A DNA stretch of 64,000 nucleotides from Ralstonia sp. NFACC01 (GCF_900115545.1 NZ_FOWV01000001.1:682001-746000); one strand, 5' to 3'. Positions 1 through 10,008 are shown, counted from the first letter of the stretch. Notes: generated by a model not told the origin, from the sequence alone. Numbers and translations are program-made.

Positions 1-1
1 G

Positions 2-868
2 CACGCCGCCACGGTGGGCATCCTCTCCGTGGTGGTGCACTTTGGCGCCATCTTCGGCGCGGTGGTGGGCGGTTTCGTTCTGCAGACCTGGGGGCCGCGC
101 GCAAGCATCGTCGCCATGGCGGCGGGCGATTTCTTCCAGATGGGCGTGTGCCTGTATCTGATCCGCAGCGGCAAGATCGTGCCCGTCAACTCGGGCGAGC
201 ATGCGCAAGCTTCTGCCGATGAGCCGACTCGCACAAGTTGGCGTGATCGCCTGCCGATCCTGCGCCTGGCATTGGTGATGCTGGTGTTCGACTTCAGCGC
301 GTACCTGATTCGTTCGTTCTTTGCCGTGTACTGGCAGCAGGTATCGGGCAGCGGCAGCGAGTTCGTTTCAGGCTTGGTCTTTGCCATACCGGGTGCGATG
401 GCCATCATGGCGTTGCGCTTGCATGCCCGCATCCGGGCACGCGGCGGTCGGCTGCCCGACCATACGCTGGGCAATTTGCTGCTCGGCGCCGCCGGTTTGC
501 TGCTGCAGGCTGCGCCCGACGCTGCGCTGATTGTTCTGGGTCGCGTGCTTTATGGCTGGGCGCTGTTCCAGATCATCGTCAAGCTCGATGTGAGCCTGTT
601 CCGGCTTTCTACGCCGCAGCGCTATGCGCACGACTACAGCATCACCAATTTCTTCCAGAACCTGGGTGTGCTGCTGTCTTCGTTTGCGGCAGGGGCCATC
701 GTCAGCCGCTACGGATTGCACGTGCCGTTCCTGCTGGCGGCCGGGGGCTTTGTGCTGACAGCGCTGCTAGATCGCCTGATCCTGAACGTGCCGAGTGCCG
801 CGCGTGCGACCGAAGCAGGCAGGGCAGGCGAACCCGCCAACCTGGAGGCGCCCGCCCATGCCAATTGA
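2..868 (+). CDS. MFS transporter, siderophore-exporter type (5' truncated by window)
   Basis: The reading frame is open from base 2, so the true start lies outside the window; 288 C-terminal residues are visible. They contain about seven or eight hydrophobic segments separated by short charged loops, as expected for the second half of a 12-TM major facilitator protein, and no soluble domain. The stop overlaps the start of the following acyltransferase gene by 11 bases, so the two are translationally coupled in one operon with the siderophore enzymes. In Bordetella the alcaligin locus carries an MFS exporter, AlcS; by analogy this protein probably exports the siderophore made by the next genes. 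Import of a siderophore or precursor is the alternative. The exporter role is inferred from context; MFS membership is clear. Confidence 0.8.
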   Translation, partial: HAATVGILSVVVHFGAIFGAVVGGFVLQTWGPRASIVAMAAGDFFQMGVCLYLIRSGKIVPVNSGEHAQASADEPTRTSWRDRLPILRLALVMLVFDFSAYLIRSFFAVYWQQVSGSGSEFVSGLVFAIPGAMAIMALRLHARIRARGGRLPDHTLGNLLLGAAGLLLQAAPDAALIVLGRVLYGWALFQIIVKLDVSLFRLSTPQRYAHDYSITNFFQNLGVLLSSFAAGAIVSRYGLHVPFLLAAGGFVLTALLDRLILNVPSAARATEAGRAGEPANLEAPAHAN

Positions 869-1463
869 TATGCGCGCCATCCACCGTCGCGCTGATGCGG
901 CACACGTGCCGTACACGGATGCCGAGGGTTACACCTTCCGCCTGCTGCGTATTCCGGAAGACATTCCGATACTGCACCGCTGGTTCCAGCCGGAGCGCGC
1001 GTCGTTCTGGCTGATGCGCGACAAAACCGAAGCCGAGATCGGCCAGATCTATCGAGAGCTGATGGACTCCGGGCATGCCACTGCCTATCTGGTCTGGAAA
1101 GCAGGGCGCCCGGTCTTCCTGGCCGAGTGCTACGACCCCGCGCACGACCGCATCCGCGCGTTCTACGACGTGCTGCCCGGCGATTTGGGCATGCACATCT
1201 TCATCGGCCCATCGGATGTGCGCGTGCCGGGCTACACGCGCGTGGTGTTCTTCGCGTTGATGCGTTTCATGTTCGAACACCTCGGGGCGGCCCGCATCGT
1301 GGTCGAGCCCGACGCCAACAACGAGCGCATTCACGCCATCAACCGCGCCGCCGGCTTCGTCTACGACCGCAACGTCGCCTTTACCGAAAAGATTGCCAGC
1401 CTCGCTTTCTGCACCCGACGGGATTTTGAACAGGCTACCGTCCTTACCGCAGCCACCGCTTAA
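858..1463 (+). CDS. alcB: AlcB/IucB-like siderophore N-acyltransferase (GNAT fold)
   Basis: A 201-residue protein of the MbtK/IucB/AlcB acyltransferase type, which transfers an acetyl or succinyl group to an N-hydroxylated diamine to make the hydroxamate used in siderophore assembly. Visible family features are the LGMHIFIGP segment near residue 110 with its conserved His, followed by a helix rich in Phe/Met, and the C-terminal EPDANNERIHAINRAAGF acyl-CoA binding stretch typical of these GNAT enzymes. The ATG at 858 is chosen because GGAGG at 844-848 lies nine bases upstream; a longer in-frame reading from 795 lacks such a site. It overlaps the transporter gene and lies 18 bases before the NIS synthetase gene. 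The alcB name follows Bordetella synteny; the acyl donor (succinyl-CoA in alcaligin) is inferred. Confidence 0.82.
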   Translation: MPIDMRAIHRRADAAHVPYTDAEGYTFRLLRIPEDIPILHRWFQPERASFWLMRDKTEAEIGQIYRELMDSGHATAYLVWKAGRPVFLAECYDPAHDRIRAFYDVLPGDLGMHIFIGPSDVRVPGYTRVVFFALMRFMFEHLGAARIVVEPDANNERIHAINRAAGFVYDRNVAFTEKIASLAFCTRRDFEQATVLTAATA

Positions 1464-1481
1464 CAAGCCAAAGGATTCGCC

Positions 1482-3365
1482 ATGAATGTGACGCTTCAGA
1501 ACCAGCTTTCCCAGCACCCGGCACAGGCCGCCGCCCACCTCACGCCTGAAGTGTGGGCACAGGCCAATCGGCTGCTGCTGCGCAAAGCCATTGCCGAATA
1601 TGCGCACGAGATCATCCTGGAACCCGAACACGTGAAAGATGCGGCCAACGGCTTCGCGCTGTTTCAGGTGTTTTCCGACGACGGCAAGGTCTGCTACCAG
1701 TTCGAAGCCCAGCGGTTGGCGCTGCGCCATTGGTTCATCCGGTCGGAGTCGATTCGCCGCCTTGTCGATGGCGTTGAGCAACCGCTTGATGCATTGCAAT
1801 TCATCATCGAATGCCGCCAGCGTCTTGGCATCCGTGACGATCTGCTGCCCATCTACCTCGACGAAATCAGCAGCACGCTGTTCGGTAGTGCCTACAAGCG
1901 CATGAAGGCCGACGCCCCAAGCAGCGCACAACTGGCCGACGCCACCGACTTCCAGACCATCGAGGTCGCAATGATGGAAGGGCACCCAGGTTTTGTCGCC
2001 AACAATGGACGGCTCGGCTTCAATGCTGTCGACTACCAAGCCTATGCGCCGGAGGCAGGGTCCGACATCCGCGTGATCTGGCTGGCGGTACACAAAGACC
2101 ACGCCACGCCATCGACGCTTTCCACGCTGGATTACGCGCAGTTGCTGGCCGAAGAACTGGGCCAGGGCACGGTTGACGATTTCACCCGGCAGGTGGCTGC
2201 CAAGGGCGTCGACCCAGCCGACTACCACTTCATGCCCGCGCACCCGTGGCAGTGGTTCAGCAAGCTTTCCATTGCATTCGCCGGCTACGTGGCGCAGCGC
2301 AAGATCATCTGCCTCGACTACAGCGCGGACCACTACATCGCTCAGCAATCCATTCGCACGTTCTTCAACACGAGTGATCGCTCCAAGCGCTATGTGAAAA
2401 CCTCGCTGTCGATCCTGAACATGGGGTTCATGCGTGGGCTATCGCCCTATTACATGTCGGGCACGCCAGCCATCAACGAGTTCATCAAGGGGCTGGTGTC
2501 AAACGATCCGTTCCTGCGAGAGAACGGCTTCACCATCCTCCAGGAAGTGGCCGCGATCGGCTTCCGAAATTTCTATTACGAGGCGGCGATTCCAACAGAT
2601 ACACCGTACAAGAAGATGTTCTCTGCACTGTGGCGCGAGAACCCGCTGCAACTTCTGCAGCCGGGTGAGCGCTTGATGACGATGGCCGCGTTGCTGCATG
2701 TCGACAAGGACGGCGTCGCGCTGATGCCGGAGTTGATCCGGCGCTCCGGCCTGCCGGCACTGACGTGGGTGCGCCGATACCTGCAGGCGTATCTCGCGCC
2801 GCTGCTGCATTGTTTCTACGCGCACGACTTGAGCTTCATGCCGCATGGCGAGAACCTCATCCTGGTGATCGAGAACCACGTGCCAGTGCGCGCCATCATG
2901 AAAGACATTGCGGAGGAGTCGGCCATCCTCGAAATCAAGGCGCGTGAATGGTTGCCGGAGCGCGTGCGACGCCTGGCCGTGGAGGTACCGGACAACTTCA
3001 AGCTGCTCGGCATCTTCATTGACGTGTTCGACGGTGTGTTGCGTCACATCAACCACGTGCTGGTGGAAAACGGCTGCTGCACCGAAGACGAGTTCTGGGG
3101 TGCGGTTGCGGATTGCGTGTACGAGTATCAGGACGCCCACCCGGAACGCGCCGCCAAGTACGCGCACTACGACATGTTCGTGCCCGAGTTCCTGCATTCG
3201 TGCCTGAACCGCCTGCAACTGGGCAACAACGTGCAGATGGTGAATCTGGCAGACCCGGCATCGAGCCTGAAGATGGCCGGCAACCTGGTCAATCCGATCG
3301 CCAAGTTCCGCCGCGCGGCGTGGGGGCCTTCGGTGGCGGCCGAAACAGAGGAAGCGGCCGCATGA
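1482..3365 (+). CDS. alcC: AlcC-like NIS siderophore synthetase (IucA/IucC family)
   Basis: A 627-residue IucA/IucC-family ATP-dependent synthetase, near the size of Bordetella AlcC and of DesD. Such enzymes adenylate a carboxylate and condense it with an amine; the AlcC/DesD branch oligomerises and macrocyclises N-succinyl-N-hydroxydiamines. Seen directly: HPWQW starting at residue 254, the RTFFNTSDRSKRYVKTSLS nucleotide-binding stretch near 292, and HGENL near 455, all hallmark blocks of the family, plus the FhuF-like C-terminal region. The start lies 18 bases after the acyltransferase stop. Its own stop overlaps the ATG of the next gene (ATGA). Family assignment is firm. The precise product, alcaligin-like versus another macrocyclic hydroxamate, cannot be read from sequence. 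Confidence 0.9.
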   Translation: MNVTLQNQLSQHPAQAAAHLTPEVWAQANRLLLRKAIAEYAHEIILEPEHVKDAANGFALFQVFSDDGKVCYQFEAQRLALRHWFIRSESIRRLVDGVEQPLDALQFIIECRQRLGIRDDLLPIYLDEISSTLFGSAYKRMKADAPSSAQLADATDFQTIEVAMMEGHPGFVANNGRLGFNAVDYQAYAPEAGSDIRVIWLAVHKDHATPSTLSTLDYAQLLAEELGQGTVDDFTRQVAAKGVDPADYHFMPAHPWQWFSKLSIAFAGYVAQRKIICLDYSADHYIAQQSIRTFFNTSDRSKRYVKTSLSILNMGFMRGLSPYYMSGTPAINEFIKGLVSNDPFLRENGFTILQEVAAIGFRNFYYEAAIPTDTPYKKMFSALWRENPLQLLQPGERLMTMAALLHVDKDGVALMPELIRRSGLPALTWVRRYLQAYLAPLLHCFYAHDLSFMPHGENLILVIENHVPVRAIMKDIAEESAILEIKAREWLPERVRRLAVEVPDNFKLLGIFIDVFDGVLRHINHVLVENGCCTEDEFWGAVADCVYEYQDAHPERAAKYAHYDMFVPEFLHSCLNRLQLGNNVQMVNLADPASSLKMAGNLVNPIAKFRRAAWGPSVAAETEEAAA

Positions 3366-4183
3366 CAGACGGCATGCGCGCCTTCGCAGAAGACGCCACC
3401 GCCCCGGGCTTCGCCACGGCTGCAGTCTGGCGGCCGTCGCCTGCCCCGAATCTCGCGCGCGTGTGGGCGGTGGCGCAGCGCGTCATCCCCAGCTTGCGCG
3501 GTGAGCAGGGCGGCCAAGCGCCGGCCGGCGCACTGCGTCTGGGCGATGACGCTGCATTGCAAGCGCTATGCGGTCACTGGGCGCGCGCTTATCCGGAAGC
3601 CGGCTCGCATTACCTCGCCCTGCGGTGCTGGGGCTTGGCGATCTGGCAGCCAATCTATCTGTGTGTGATCGCCGCGCATCTCGATGCGCCGATGCCCAGG
3701 TTGACAGGTCTTGCGCAGCCCGTGAAGAACGGTTTCCCGAGCGGTGTTCATTTACCTGTGCATGCGCCAGTCGATGGCACGTTCGCCGTGCGGATGGAAG
3801 CCGCTTCTGCTGAACTTCGCATGTTCAGCGCGGCAATGCGGCGCGCGCTGAAACCGTTGGTGGCGTTACACGATCGCGCTGCCGATCGGCTGCAAGCCGA
3901 GTGCGTGCTTGGCGCCCTCATGGCCGTGCGTCCGCATGCGCAGCTGTCCGATGCGGGCCTGGTAGCAGCAGGGGAGGAGTGGCTCACGCATCTTGGCATC
4001 TCCGGTGGTTGCGGCTTCTTTGCCTACCGCGCCCGAGACGGCACGCGCGCGCTTGCTCTCGACCGCAAGGTCTGCTGCCACCATTTCCGCCGCCACGACG
4101 GAGAAAAGTGCAGCACCTGTCCGAAGCTCACGCTAGACGCGCGCATCGCCCGCCTGCTGGCCGAAGCGTCCTGCGCGTCCTGA
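3362..4183 (+). CDS. FhuF-like siderophore ferric reductase, AlcD position
   Basis: A 273-residue protein ending in a cysteine cluster, C238-C239 followed by C250 and C253 (CC-x10-CSTCP), the unusual [2Fe-2S]-binding pattern of FhuF-type ferric-siderophore reductases. The rest has no recognisable catalytic motif. These cytoplasmic proteins release iron from imported hydroxamates by reduction. The ATG at 3362 overlaps the preceding TGA, which indicates translational coupling; a longer open frame from 3113 lies inside the synthetase gene and is ignored. It occupies the position of alcD in the Bordetella alc operon, so it may belong to the AHA_1954-type reductase family. The reductase role rests on the cysteine pattern and context; AlcD function itself is poorly defined. 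Confidence 0.75.
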   Translation: MTDGMRAFAEDATAPGFATAAVWRPSPAPNLARVWAVAQRVIPSLRGEQGGQAPAGALRLGDDAALQALCGHWARAYPEAGSHYLALRCWGLAIWQPIYLCVIAAHLDAPMPRLTGLAQPVKNGFPSGVHLPVHAPVDGTFAVRMEAASAELRMFSAAMRRALKPLVALHDRAADRLQAECVLGALMAVRPHAQLSDAGLVAAGEEWLTHLGISGGCGFFAYRARDGTRALALDRKVCCHHFRRHDGEKCSTCPKLTLDARIARLLAEASCAS

Positions 4184-4278
4184 ACGTTCTGGGGCGAGCT
4201 CGGTCCCCCGATACCTGGTGGGGCGGACGCGTTCGACCCACGCCGAACCCCTCGCCACTCCGTGTTGGAGACTCTTCG

Positions 4279-5439
4279 ATGACTGATGTCGGGCGCCTGG
4301 CGCACGTGATGCCAGCGCATACCCAATTACCCGTCGCCGCGTATTTCGACGAAGCCTTGTTCGCGTGCGAACTCGAAACCATCTTCAAGCATTCCGCCTG
4401 CTATGTCGGCAACGAAAAAGCCGTACCCGAATGCGGCGATTGGCGGCGCCTCGCCCATGAAGGGGGCGGCCGTGTGCTCGTGCGCAACGCCAGCGGGGTG
4501 GAGTTGATGTCCAATGTCTGTCGGCATCGACAAGCGCTGATTCTCGGAGGTGAAACGGGCAGCGTGGCTGGCCCAGGGAACGGCACGGGCAACTTGCGCG
4601 CAGCCGGCGGCAACATCGTCTGCCCCTTGCACCGCTGGACGTACACCGACCGCGGCGAGCTGATCGGTGCCCCGCAGTTCCCCAGCAAGCCATGCAAGAA
4701 CCTGCAGCGCTTTGAACTGCGCAACTGCCATGGCTTGCTGTTCGAAGGCCCCCGCGATCCGGTACGCGACATGGCGCCGCTGTTCGCGCGTCCCGAGTTC
4801 GACTTTGGCGACTACGTGCTCGACCACGTGGAAGTCCATCAGTGCAACTACAACTGGAAGACCTTCATCGAGGTCTATCTGGAGGATTACCACGTCGCGC
4901 CGTTTCATCCGGGGCTTGGCCACTTCGTCACATGCGACAACCTGGAATGGGAATTCGCCGACTGGTACAGCATGCAGCGCGTCGGCATCCACCAGGCACT
5001 CAGCCAGCCGGGCTCGGATGTCTACGGTGCATGGCACGATCGTCTGCTGGACTATCGACACGGTGCGTCGCCAGACTTTGGCGCGATCTGGGTCACGTAT
5101 TTCCCTACGCATATGATCGAGCTGTATCCGCATGTGCTGGTGCTCTCCACGCTGTATCCGAAAGGGCCGCAAGACACGGTCAACGTGGTCGAGTTCTATT
5201 ACCCGGAAGAAATTGCCGCATTCGAGCGTGAATTCGTCGAAGCGCAGCGCGCCGCCTACATGGAAACCTGCATCGAAGACGACGAGATTGGCGAGCGCAT
5301 GGACGCTGGCCGTCGGGCCCTGATGGAGCGCGGCGTGTCGGAAACGGGGCCGTATCAGTCGCCGCTCGAAGACGGTATGCAGCACTTCCACGCGTGGTAC
5401 CGGCGCGTGATGGGCACGCTGCCCGTCGCCGACGTGTAA
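4279..5439 (+). CDS. alcE: Rieske non-heme iron oxygenase-like protein, AlcE-like
   Basis: A 386-residue protein with the architecture of ring-hydroxylating oxygenase alpha subunits. The Rieske [2Fe-2S] ligands are C81-x-H83 and C115-x2-H118 (CPLH). A mononuclear-iron site follows at EDYHVAPFH, giving His205 and His210 with neighbouring acidic residues. Bordetella AlcE is an iron-sulfur protein of this type at the same operon position, but its reaction is not settled, so the substrate here is unknown; no reductase partner is encoded nearby. The ATG at 4279 follows GGAG at 4267-4270 with eight bases between. The 95-base gap after the FhuF-like gene has no terminator, so it is probably the last gene of the operon. 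Confidence 0.82.
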   Translation: MTDVGRLAHVMPAHTQLPVAAYFDEALFACELETIFKHSACYVGNEKAVPECGDWRRLAHEGGGRVLVRNASGVELMSNVCRHRQALILGGETGSVAGPGNGTGNLRAAGGNIVCPLHRWTYTDRGELIGAPQFPSKPCKNLQRFELRNCHGLLFEGPRDPVRDMAPLFARPEFDFGDYVLDHVEVHQCNYNWKTFIEVYLEDYHVAPFHPGLGHFVTCDNLEWEFADWYSMQRVGIHQALSQPGSDVYGAWHDRLLDYRHGASPDFGAIWVTYFPTHMIELYPHVLVLSTLYPKGPQDTVNVVEFYYPEEIAAFEREFVEAQRAAYMETCIEDDEIGERMDAGRRALMERGVSETGPYQSPLEDGMQHFHAWYRRVMGTLPVADV

Positions 5440-5471
5440 CGCAGAGCCGCTGCCTTAGATCAAGGCGCAGG

Positions 5472-5500
5472 GAAGCGGCGGCGTTACAATTCGCCGCTTC
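5472..5500. promoter_or_regulatory. Hairpin with TACAAT in the loop between alcE and mnmC
   Basis: A nine-base perfect inverted repeat (GAAGCGGCG / CGCCGCTTC) encloses an 11-base loop containing TACAAT at 5485-5490. The stem could end the siderophore transcript, although no long T tract follows. TACAAT could equally be the -10 box of an mnmC promoter. Both readings are inference. Confidence 0.4.
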
Positions 5501-5515
5501 TTCCCAGGGTGTTTC

Positions 5516-7534
5516 ATGCCACGCGGCCTCGTTCTCGCCACGCCTCAGCTCACGTCGGACGGCACACCGTTCTCAGCGCAGTACGACGACGTCTATCACA
5601 GCTCCGAAGGCGGTCTGGCGCAGGCGCATCACGTTTTTCTGGGTGGCAACCGCTTGCCGGCTGCGTGGCAGGGCAAGCGCGCTTTCACCATCGTCGAAAC
5701 CGGCTTCGGCCAGGGCCTCAATTTTCTGGCCACGTGGGCTGCATGGCGCGATGATCCGCAACGTTGTGCGCGGCTCGATTTCGTCTCGATCGAGAAGCAT
5801 CCGTTCGATCGCGCTGGCTTGTCGATCGTGCATCCGAAGGGCGGCGCGCTGGCCCCCCTGGCCGAGACGCTCCGGCAATCATGGCCAGTGCCGGTGCCCG
5901 GTGTGCATCGCCTGGTGTTCGACGGCGGCCGCGTCACCCTCACGCTGCTGTTCGGTGATGCGATGGAGACGCTGCCCCAACTCTCGTGCGCCGCCGACGC
6001 GTTCTATCTCGACGGGTTCTCTCCTGCCAAGAACCCTGACCTGTGGCAGCCGCGCGTGTTCAAGCAGCTTGCGCGGGTCGCTCGTGCCGGCGCGACATTG
6101 GCCACGTACACCGCCGCAGGATTCGTGCGACGCGGCCTGCAGGAGGCTGGCTTCGAGGCCCACAAGGCGCCCGGCTTCGGCTCCAAACGCGACATGACGG
6201 TCGCGCAGTTCCCGACCCATTGGCGCACCAGGCGGGGGCCGGCTGAAGCGCCCGCCTGGAGCCAGCATCACGCCATCGTGCTTGGCGCCGGGCTTGCGGG
6301 CTGCTCTGTTGCCGAGCGGCTCGCATCGCGCGGCTGGCGCATCACGCTCATCGACGAAAGCGATGGCCCCGCGCGTGGTACGTCGGCGCATCGCGCAGCG
6401 GCCATGCACCCGCATGTGTCCATCGACGACAGCGTGCTCTCGCGCCTCTCGCGCGCCGGCAACTTGCTCGCACGCCGCCATTGGGACGCACTCGATCGCG
6501 CCGGCTTCGCCACAGGTTTCCAACCCACCGGTGTGCTCCAACTCGCCGAACACGCCGACGACGCCGTCGAGCAGCAACGCATCGTGCAAGCGCTCGGCTA
6601 TCCGGCCGATTACATCGATTGGCTCAATGTGGACGACGCCGCCCGGCGCGTCGGTGCCGGCGTGCCCCAGGGCGGCTGGTGGTTTGCGCAAGCCGGCTGG
6701 GTCGCGCCGCCTGACGTTTGCCGCGCCAATCTGGCCGCGGCTGGCGCCGCAGTCGATGCACGCTGGAATACGCACGTCGAATCGCTGCGCCAAGCCGGCG
6801 ATCAATGGCATGCACTGGATTCCCGAGGCGAGGTGATTGCGAGCGCGCCGGTCGTCGTTCTTGCCAACAGTCTTGGTGCCGCACGCCTGGCTCCGCTCAC
6901 ATCTGCGTCGCTCAAGCCAGTGCGCGGTCAACTTACCGATGTGCCCATGAGCAATTTGGACGCGGGTGCGGCATGGCCGAAGGCCGTCGTCTGCGGCGAT
7001 GGCTACTTGCTGCCCGCCGAATCGGGGGCAAAGACGGTGCGCACGGGCTCGTCGTTCCAGCCGGGCGAATCCGATCTGGCCGAGCGCGTTGCCGATCACG
7101 CGGCCAATCTCGGGCGGCTGGCCCGGTTGCAGCCACAGCAATCGGGCGCGCTGGCGACGCTCAATCCCTTAGCACTGCATGGTTATGTTGGTGTGCGGTG
7201 CGTCTCCGCAAATCGGTTGCCGTTGATCGGCCCACTGGTGGATGAGGCGGCGGCCATGGCGCCCGGCTTTCGTTTGCGCGGTCCACATGCACAACTGCCT
7301 CGCCTCGCCGGGCTGTATGCGGCGCTTGCGTATGGCTCGCGCGGGCTCACATGGTCGGTGCTGGGGGCGGAGCTGCTTGCGGCCCAGATCGACGGTGGTC
7401 CGTTGCCGCTTGAATCCGATCTGGCCGCGGCGCTTGATCCTGGCCGCTTCATCCTGCGGGCATTGCAGCATCGACGCGCGCAGGAGCAGGGCGCCGCACC
7501 CGCGGAAAATGAAATCGCGGGACCGGTGGATTGA
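5516..7534 (+). CDS. mnmC: Bifunctional tRNA mnm5s2U biosynthesis enzyme MnmC
   Basis: A 672-residue two-domain enzyme, close to the 668 residues of E. coli MnmC. The N-terminal half is the SAM-dependent methyltransferase ([12 protein letters not shown] near residue 60; [12 protein letters not shown] near 165). The C-terminal half is the FAD-dependent oxidase, beginning with the dinucleotide-binding GAGLAG at about residue 257. Together they convert cmnm5U to nm5U and then to mnm5U at the wobble position of tRNAs for Lys, Glu, Gln and similar. The ATG at 5516 is the first in the frame and starts at the expected family N-terminus. It stands alone between the siderophore operon and tig. Identification is firm. 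Confidence 0.95.
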   Translation: MPRGLVLATPQLTSDGTPFSAQYDDVYHSSEGGLAQAHHVFLGGNRLPAAWQGKRAFTIVETGFGQGLNFLATWAAWRDDPQRCARLDFVSIEKHPFDRAGLSIVHPKGGALAPLAETLRQSWPVPVPGVHRLVFDGGRVTLTLLFGDAMETLPQLSCAADAFYLDGFSPAKNPDLWQPRVFKQLARVARAGATLATYTAAGFVRRGLQEAGFEAHKAPGFGSKRDMTVAQFPTHWRTRRGPAEAPAWSQHHAIVLGAGLAGCSVAERLASRGWRITLIDESDGPARGTSAHRAAAMHPHVSIDDSVLSRLSRAGNLLARRHWDALDRAGFATGFQPTGVLQLAEHADDAVEQQRIVQALGYPADYIDWLNVDDAARRVGAGVPQGGWWFAQAGWVAPPDVCRANLAAAGAAVDARWNTHVESLRQAGDQWHALDSRGEVIASAPVVVLANSLGAARLAPLTSASLKPVRGQLTDVPMSNLDAGAAWPKAVVCGDGYLLPAESGAKTVRTGSSFQPGESDLAERVADHAANLGRLARLQPQQSGALATLNPLALHGYVGVRCVSANRLPLIGPLVDEAAAMAPGFRLRGPHAQLPRLAGLYAALAYGSRGLTWSVLGAELLAAQIDGGPLPLESDLAAALDPGRFILRALQHRRAQEQGAAPAENEIAGPVD

Positions 7535-7778
7535 CGCGCCGTTTGAAGGGTTTTCCAAGCGTTCTGACCCAAAAAAGCAGGGCCGCCGAACGTTCCATGC
7601 CATAATATGCGTTTTGCGTTTGCCAGCCTGAACGCGCCCGTTGTGCCGTGCATCGTGCAGTCGAGCGGCCCTCGCGCCGCATTCCTGCAAGCCCGGCAAG
7701 ACCAAGAACTTTGAACCACGGCTGCTGCTGGCGCTGCGCCGTTCGACGCAACCATTTTCTGAATCTGGAATTACGACC

Positions 7779-9122
7779 ATGTCGACTATCGAAAACCTCG
7801 GCAAGCTTGATCGCAAAGTGACCCTGGCTGTCCCGAAGGCCGAAGTGGAGCAAGAGAAGCAAAGCCGTCTGGCGCGTCTGTCCAAGACCGTCAAGATGTC
7901 CGGCTTCCGCCCGGGCAAGGTCCCCATGAAGATGGTCGAGAAGCAATACGGCCAGCAAGTCGAATTCGAAGTTCGCTACGACAAGGCTGCCCGTCAGTTC
8001 TTCGACATCACGAATGAGCAAGGCGTGAAGGTTGCCGGCCAACCGCGCTTCGAGCTGAAGACCGAAGGCGTGGCCGATGATCAAGTCGCGTTCGACGCCA
8101 CCTTCGAGGTGTATCCGGAAGTCAAGCTCGGCGATCTGGCTGGCGCGGAACTGACCCGCACCAAGACCGAAATCACCGATGCCGAGATCGACAAGACCCT
8201 CGACATCCTGCGTAAGCAACGCGTGCACTATCACCCGCGCGGCGAAGCCGGCGAGCATGGCGACGGCGGTGCAGCTGTTGCACAAGACGGCGACCGCGTG
8301 ACGGTCGATTTCGTCGGCACGATCGATGGCGTGGAATTCGCTGGTGGCAAGGCTGAAGGTTTCAGCTTCGTGCTGGGCGAAGGCCGCATGCTGCCTGAGT
8401 TCGAGCAAGCCACGCTGGGCCTGAAGCAAGGCGAGTCCAAGAAGTTCCCGCTGGCGTTCCCCGAGGACTACCACGGCAAGGACGTCGCCGGTAAGACCGC
8501 TGAATTCACCGTCACGCTCAAGCAAGTCGAATGGGCGCACCTGCCGGAAGTCAACGAAGCCTTTGCGCAATCGCTGGGCATCGCCGACGGCAACCTCGAC
8601 AAGATGCGCGCCGACATCCGCGAAAACCTCGAGCGTGAAGTCAAGCGTCGCACGCACGCTCTGCTCAAGGACCAAGTCATGGAAGCGCTGCTGAAGGTGG
8701 CAGAGCTGGACGTGCCGAAGTCGCTGGTCGAGCAAGACCAAGAACGTCTGGTCGAAATGGCCCGTCGCGACCTCGAATCGCGCGGCATGCCGAACGCCAA
8801 GAACATGCCGATCCCCGCCGAGATGTTCACGCAGCAAGCTGAGCGCCGCGTGAAGCTGGGTCTGGTGCTGGCCGAAGTCGTGAAGGCCAACGGCTTGGAA
8901 GCCAAGCCGGAGCAGATCAAGGCTGAAATCGAAGAGTTCGCCAAGAGCTACGAAGATCCGAAGGAAGTCATCCGCTGGTACTACGGCGACCAGCAGCGCC
9001 TGGCCGAGATGGAAGCCTACGTGCTCGAAAACAACGTGGTAAATTTTGTGTGCGACAAGGCCAAGGTCACCGACAAGGCTGTGTCGTTCGAAGAGCTGAC
9101 CGCCACTCCGGCGCAAGGCTGA
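7779..9122 (+). CDS. tig: Trigger factor, ribosome-associated chaperone
   Basis: A 447-residue protein with the complete trigger-factor layout: N-terminal ribosome-binding domain with the signature GFRPGKVP at residues 42-49, a central FKBP-type prolyl isomerase domain (roughly 160-245, [14 protein letters not shown]), and a helical C-terminal chaperone region. It docks at the ribosome exit tunnel and shields nascent chains. The ATG at 7779 gives the canonical [10 protein letters not shown]-type start; the upstream in-frame extension to 7641 is non-homologous leader. It is followed 41 bases later by clpP, the usual tig-clpP-clpX-lon order. The 244 bases before it hold no gene; TAATAT near 7602 is a possible -10 element. 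Confidence 0.97.
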   Translation: MSTIENLGKLDRKVTLAVPKAEVEQEKQSRLARLSKTVKMSGFRPGKVPMKMVEKQYGQQVEFEVRYDKAARQFFDITNEQGVKVAGQPRFELKTEGVADDQVAFDATFEVYPEVKLGDLAGAELTRTKTEITDAEIDKTLDILRKQRVHYHPRGEAGEHGDGGAAVAQDGDRVTVDFVGTIDGVEFAGGKAEGFSFVLGEGRMLPEFEQATLGLKQGESKKFPLAFPEDYHGKDVAGKTAEFTVTLKQVEWAHLPEVNEAFAQSLGIADGNLDKMRADIRENLEREVKRRTHALLKDQVMEALLKVAELDVPKSLVEQDQERLVEMARRDLESRGMPNAKNMPIPAEMFTQQAERRVKLGLVLAEVVKANGLEAKPEQIKAEIEEFAKSYEDPKEVIRWYYGDQQRLAEMEAYVLENNVVNFVCDKAKVTDKAVSFEELTATPAQG

Positions 9123-9163
9123 TTCGATCGATAGAGTTTCCGAAATAAGCACCGGAGAACCGC

Positions 9164-9811
9164 ATGATCCGCAATGAACTGATCGACCAACTTGCTCGCA
9201 CTCAGGCCTCCGCGCTCGAAACGCAGGGGCTCGGTCTGGTGCCGATGGTGGTCGAGCAGTCTGGCCGCGGCGAGCGCGCCTACGACATCTACTCGCGTCT
9301 GCTCAAGGAGCGAGTGATCTTCATGGTGGGCGAGGTCAACGACCAGACTGCCAACCTCGTGGTGGCACAGTTGCTGTTCCTGGAAAGTGAGAATCCGGAC
9401 AAGGACATCTCGCTGTACATCAATTCGCCGGGCGGTTCAGTGTCGTCCGGTCTGGCGATGTACGACACGATGCAGTTCATCAAGCCGGACGTGTCCACGC
9501 TGTGCATGGGCATGGCGGCCAGCATGGGCGCGTTCCTGCTGGCAGCTGGTGCGAAGGGCAAGCGTCTTGCCTTGCCGAACTCGCGCATCATGATTCACCA
9601 GCCGCTGGGTGGTGCACGCGGCCAAGCCTCGGACATCGAGATTCAGGCCCGCGAGATTCTGTACCTGCGTGAGCGCCTGAACACTGTGCTTTCGGAGGCG
9701 ACCGGTCAGCCAGTCGACAAGATCGCCCGCGACACGGATCGCGACAACTTCATGAGCAGCGAGCAGGCCAAGGAATACGGTCTGATCGATCAGGTCATCG
9801 CCAAGCGCTGA
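9164..9811 (+). CDS. clpP: ATP-dependent Clp protease proteolytic subunit
   Basis: A 215-residue ClpP with the serine-protease triad visible: Ser120 in MAASMGAF, His145 in [10 protein letters not shown], and Asp in the ARDTDRDNF segment near residue 190. It forms the tetradecameric barrel that degrades proteins fed by ClpX or ClpA. The first ~20 residues are probably the removable propeptide. A Shine-Dalgarno-like GGAG (9153-9156) lies seven bases before the ATG. It sits 41 bases after tig and may share its transcript. A strong hairpin follows before clpX, so clpX may also have its own promoter. Confidence 0.97.
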   Translation: MIRNELIDQLARTQASALETQGLGLVPMVVEQSGRGERAYDIYSRLLKERVIFMVGEVNDQTANLVVAQLLFLESENPDKDISLYINSPGGSVSSGLAMYDTMQFIKPDVSTLCMGMAASMGAFLLAAGAKGKRLALPNSRIMIHQPLGGARGQASDIEIQAREILYLRERLNTVLSEATGQPVDKIARDTDRDNFMSSEQAKEYGLIDQVIAKR

Positions 9812-9907
9812 AGTGTCGAAGTCATGCGTCGATGTGGGCGGTAGGCGGGGTTGCCGGTGCGTTCTACGGCACACCGGTTAACCGCACCAAACATGTCAAG
9901 CGGTGTC

Positions 9908-9934
9908 AAAAACGAGGCCTCGCGCCTCGTTTTT
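9908..9934 (+). terminator. Rho-independent terminator after clpP
   Basis: A perfect 11-base inverted repeat, AAAAACGAGGC with GCCTCGTTTTT, and a five-base loop. The right arm ends in a T run, giving a textbook intrinsic terminator about 100 bases downstream of clpP and before clpX. Confidence 0.85.
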
Positions 9935-10008
9935 GCTTTGAACAACACCTGCGGATCGTCGCCAGATAATTTGGCGTATGATGCTGCCAAGAACTACTGG
10001 TAATCGTT

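Noticed and set aside
702-2348. A 548-codon minus-strand frame across the siderophore genes
   Set aside because: It is antisense to three well-identified genes and has no recognisable domain.
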